This document shows positions 5,582 to 6,156 of a DNA stretch of 6,156 bases, in pieces. Within the stretch, counting starts at the first letter, position 1, and every line of letters starts with the position of its first letter. The notes under the pieces were generated by a model that had not been told where the DNA came from, ran no database searches, and saw only the letters and a program-made list of their open reading frames with translations. A program made the translations under genes and the position numbers. Source of the DNA: Ilumatobacteraceae bacterium (GTDB lineage: Bacteria > Actinomycetota > Acidimicrobiia > Acidimicrobiales > Ilumatobacteraceae); NCBI GenBank assembly GCA_019090765.1, contig JAHRVJ010000192.1, forward strand, positions 1-6,156, in the 5' to 3' direction.

Positions 5582-6156
5582 ATGGGTGTGGCCGATATGC
5601 CGATCCCCTTAATGATGATCAGACGAATGCGAACAGCGATTGTGGCCGCGGGCGCGGTAGCGCTGCTTGCAGTCAGCGCCGTGGTGGTCGCCGCGCCCGT
5701 ACAGCAAATTGACGGCCCCTCCGACGTTGTCGCGCCCGCCGAACGTGGTGAGTCCTACACGATTCGAACCAAGCCGTTGCACATCACGATGATCTCTGAC
5801 TCGGCACTCGCCGCGATTCGCTGGTTTGGCGCTACCGGCCTACTCGACTCGGCCTTGATGTGGGACACTCGCCTCGAATCGTGTCGTCGCATCCAGTTCC
5901 CGTCGTGCCGTGGACGCGAGGGTTACCGGCCTCTTACGCTCGTCGAGGAAGTCGACGCCATCCTTGCTGATGGAGCTGTGCCTGACGGATCAGTCCTTCT
6001 GATCTCGGTCGGGCACAACGACTGGGAAAGCCGCTTCCGGAGCGACCTCGAACACACCCTCGCCCGAGCGCGCGCTGCGGGCTTCGAACGCGTGGGTTGG
6101 ATCAATTACCGCGAGGAGGTCGATTATGTGCTTCCCGGGTCGTCGGACCGAACGGA
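5582..6156 (+). CDS. Exported SGNH/GDSL-type hydrolase-like protein, N-terminal part
   Basis: This frame is open from 5582 to the window end (191 full codons, no stop), so the C-terminus is missing. Residues about 14-41 form a signal peptide or anchor: basic IRRMR, then a long Ala/Val-rich core ending near VVVAAP. The mature part has ITMISDSAL with Ser74 in a DS pair, matching block I of SGNH hydrolases (nucleophile Ser), and ISVGHND (141-147), matching the block III GxND oxyanion-hole motif. The catalytic Asp/His of block V would lie beyond the edge. Cys101 and Cys109 may form a disulfide. Related actinobacterial proteins are often cell-surface hydrolases or acyltransferase partners; the substrate cannot be told. 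GGAAAG at 5568-5573 lies 8 bases before the ATG at 5582. The ATGs at 5597, 5612, 5615 and 5627 are alternatives, and those at 5612-5627 give a more typical signal-peptide length. It is not part of the operon: 428 bases and a tRNA scar lie between. Confidence 0.8.
   Translation, partial: MGVADMPIPLMMIRRMRTAIVAAGAVALLAVSAVVVAAPVQQIDGPSDVVAPAERGESYTIRTKPLHITMISDSALAAIRWFGATGLLDSALMWDTRLESCRRIQFPSCRGREGYRPLTLVEEVDAILADGAVPDGSVLLISVGHNDWESRFRSDLEHTLARARAAGFERVGWINYREEVDYVLPGSSDRT

Noticed and set aside
5337..5582. Possible 81-residue + strand gene in the gap
   Set aside because: It begins inside the tRNA-Ala fragment, has no ribosome binding site, resembles no protein and shows no codon bias like its neighbours.

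Overview
The window is GC-rich and densely coded on the + strand, with strong third-position G/C preference, GTG as well as ATG starts, and stop/start overlaps. The style suggests a high-GC actinobacterium, perhaps of the Acidimicrobiia/Ilumatobacter kind. That placement is a guess from composition and protein style; no taxonomic marker gene is present.

Layout. Positions 1-149 are an upstream flank with no supportable gene. Positions 150-5153 hold six same-strand genes, each overlapping the next by 1-8 bases, so they almost certainly form one translationally coupled operon. In order: (1) an N-terminal zinc ribbon, one membrane helix, a Thr/Pro-rich linker and a PsbP-like C-terminal domain; (2) a soluble protein with two zinc ribbons, a Pro-rich linker and a bacterial SH3-like domain; (3) a six-helix membrane protein with Pro-rich tails; (4) a second polytopic membrane protein; (5) a signal-peptide protein with a PPVE tandem-repeat stalk and a C-terminal domain carrying an HExxH zinc-metallopeptidase signature; (6) a soluble protein of unknown family. 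Positions 5154-5581 are non-coding. They contain the 3' half of a tRNA-Ala(TGC), from the anticodon loop to the discriminator base, with no 5' half, which looks like the attachment-site scar of an integrative element. From 5582 to the window end runs the N-terminal part of an exported SGNH/GDSL-type hydrolase-like protein, cut off by the window.

How the parts may fit together (inference). The operon resembles a membrane-associated assembly: two zinc-ribbon proteins (one anchored, one soluble with an SH3-like domain), two multi-pass membrane proteins and a stalked putative metallopeptidase. The small soluble last gene could be a partner, chaperone or immunity protein for the peptidase. I do not recognise this gene combination as a named system. 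The orientation of the tRNA fragment implies that any integrated element lies to its left. The operon would then be cargo near the right end of an island, and the SGNH gene would be flanking chromosome.
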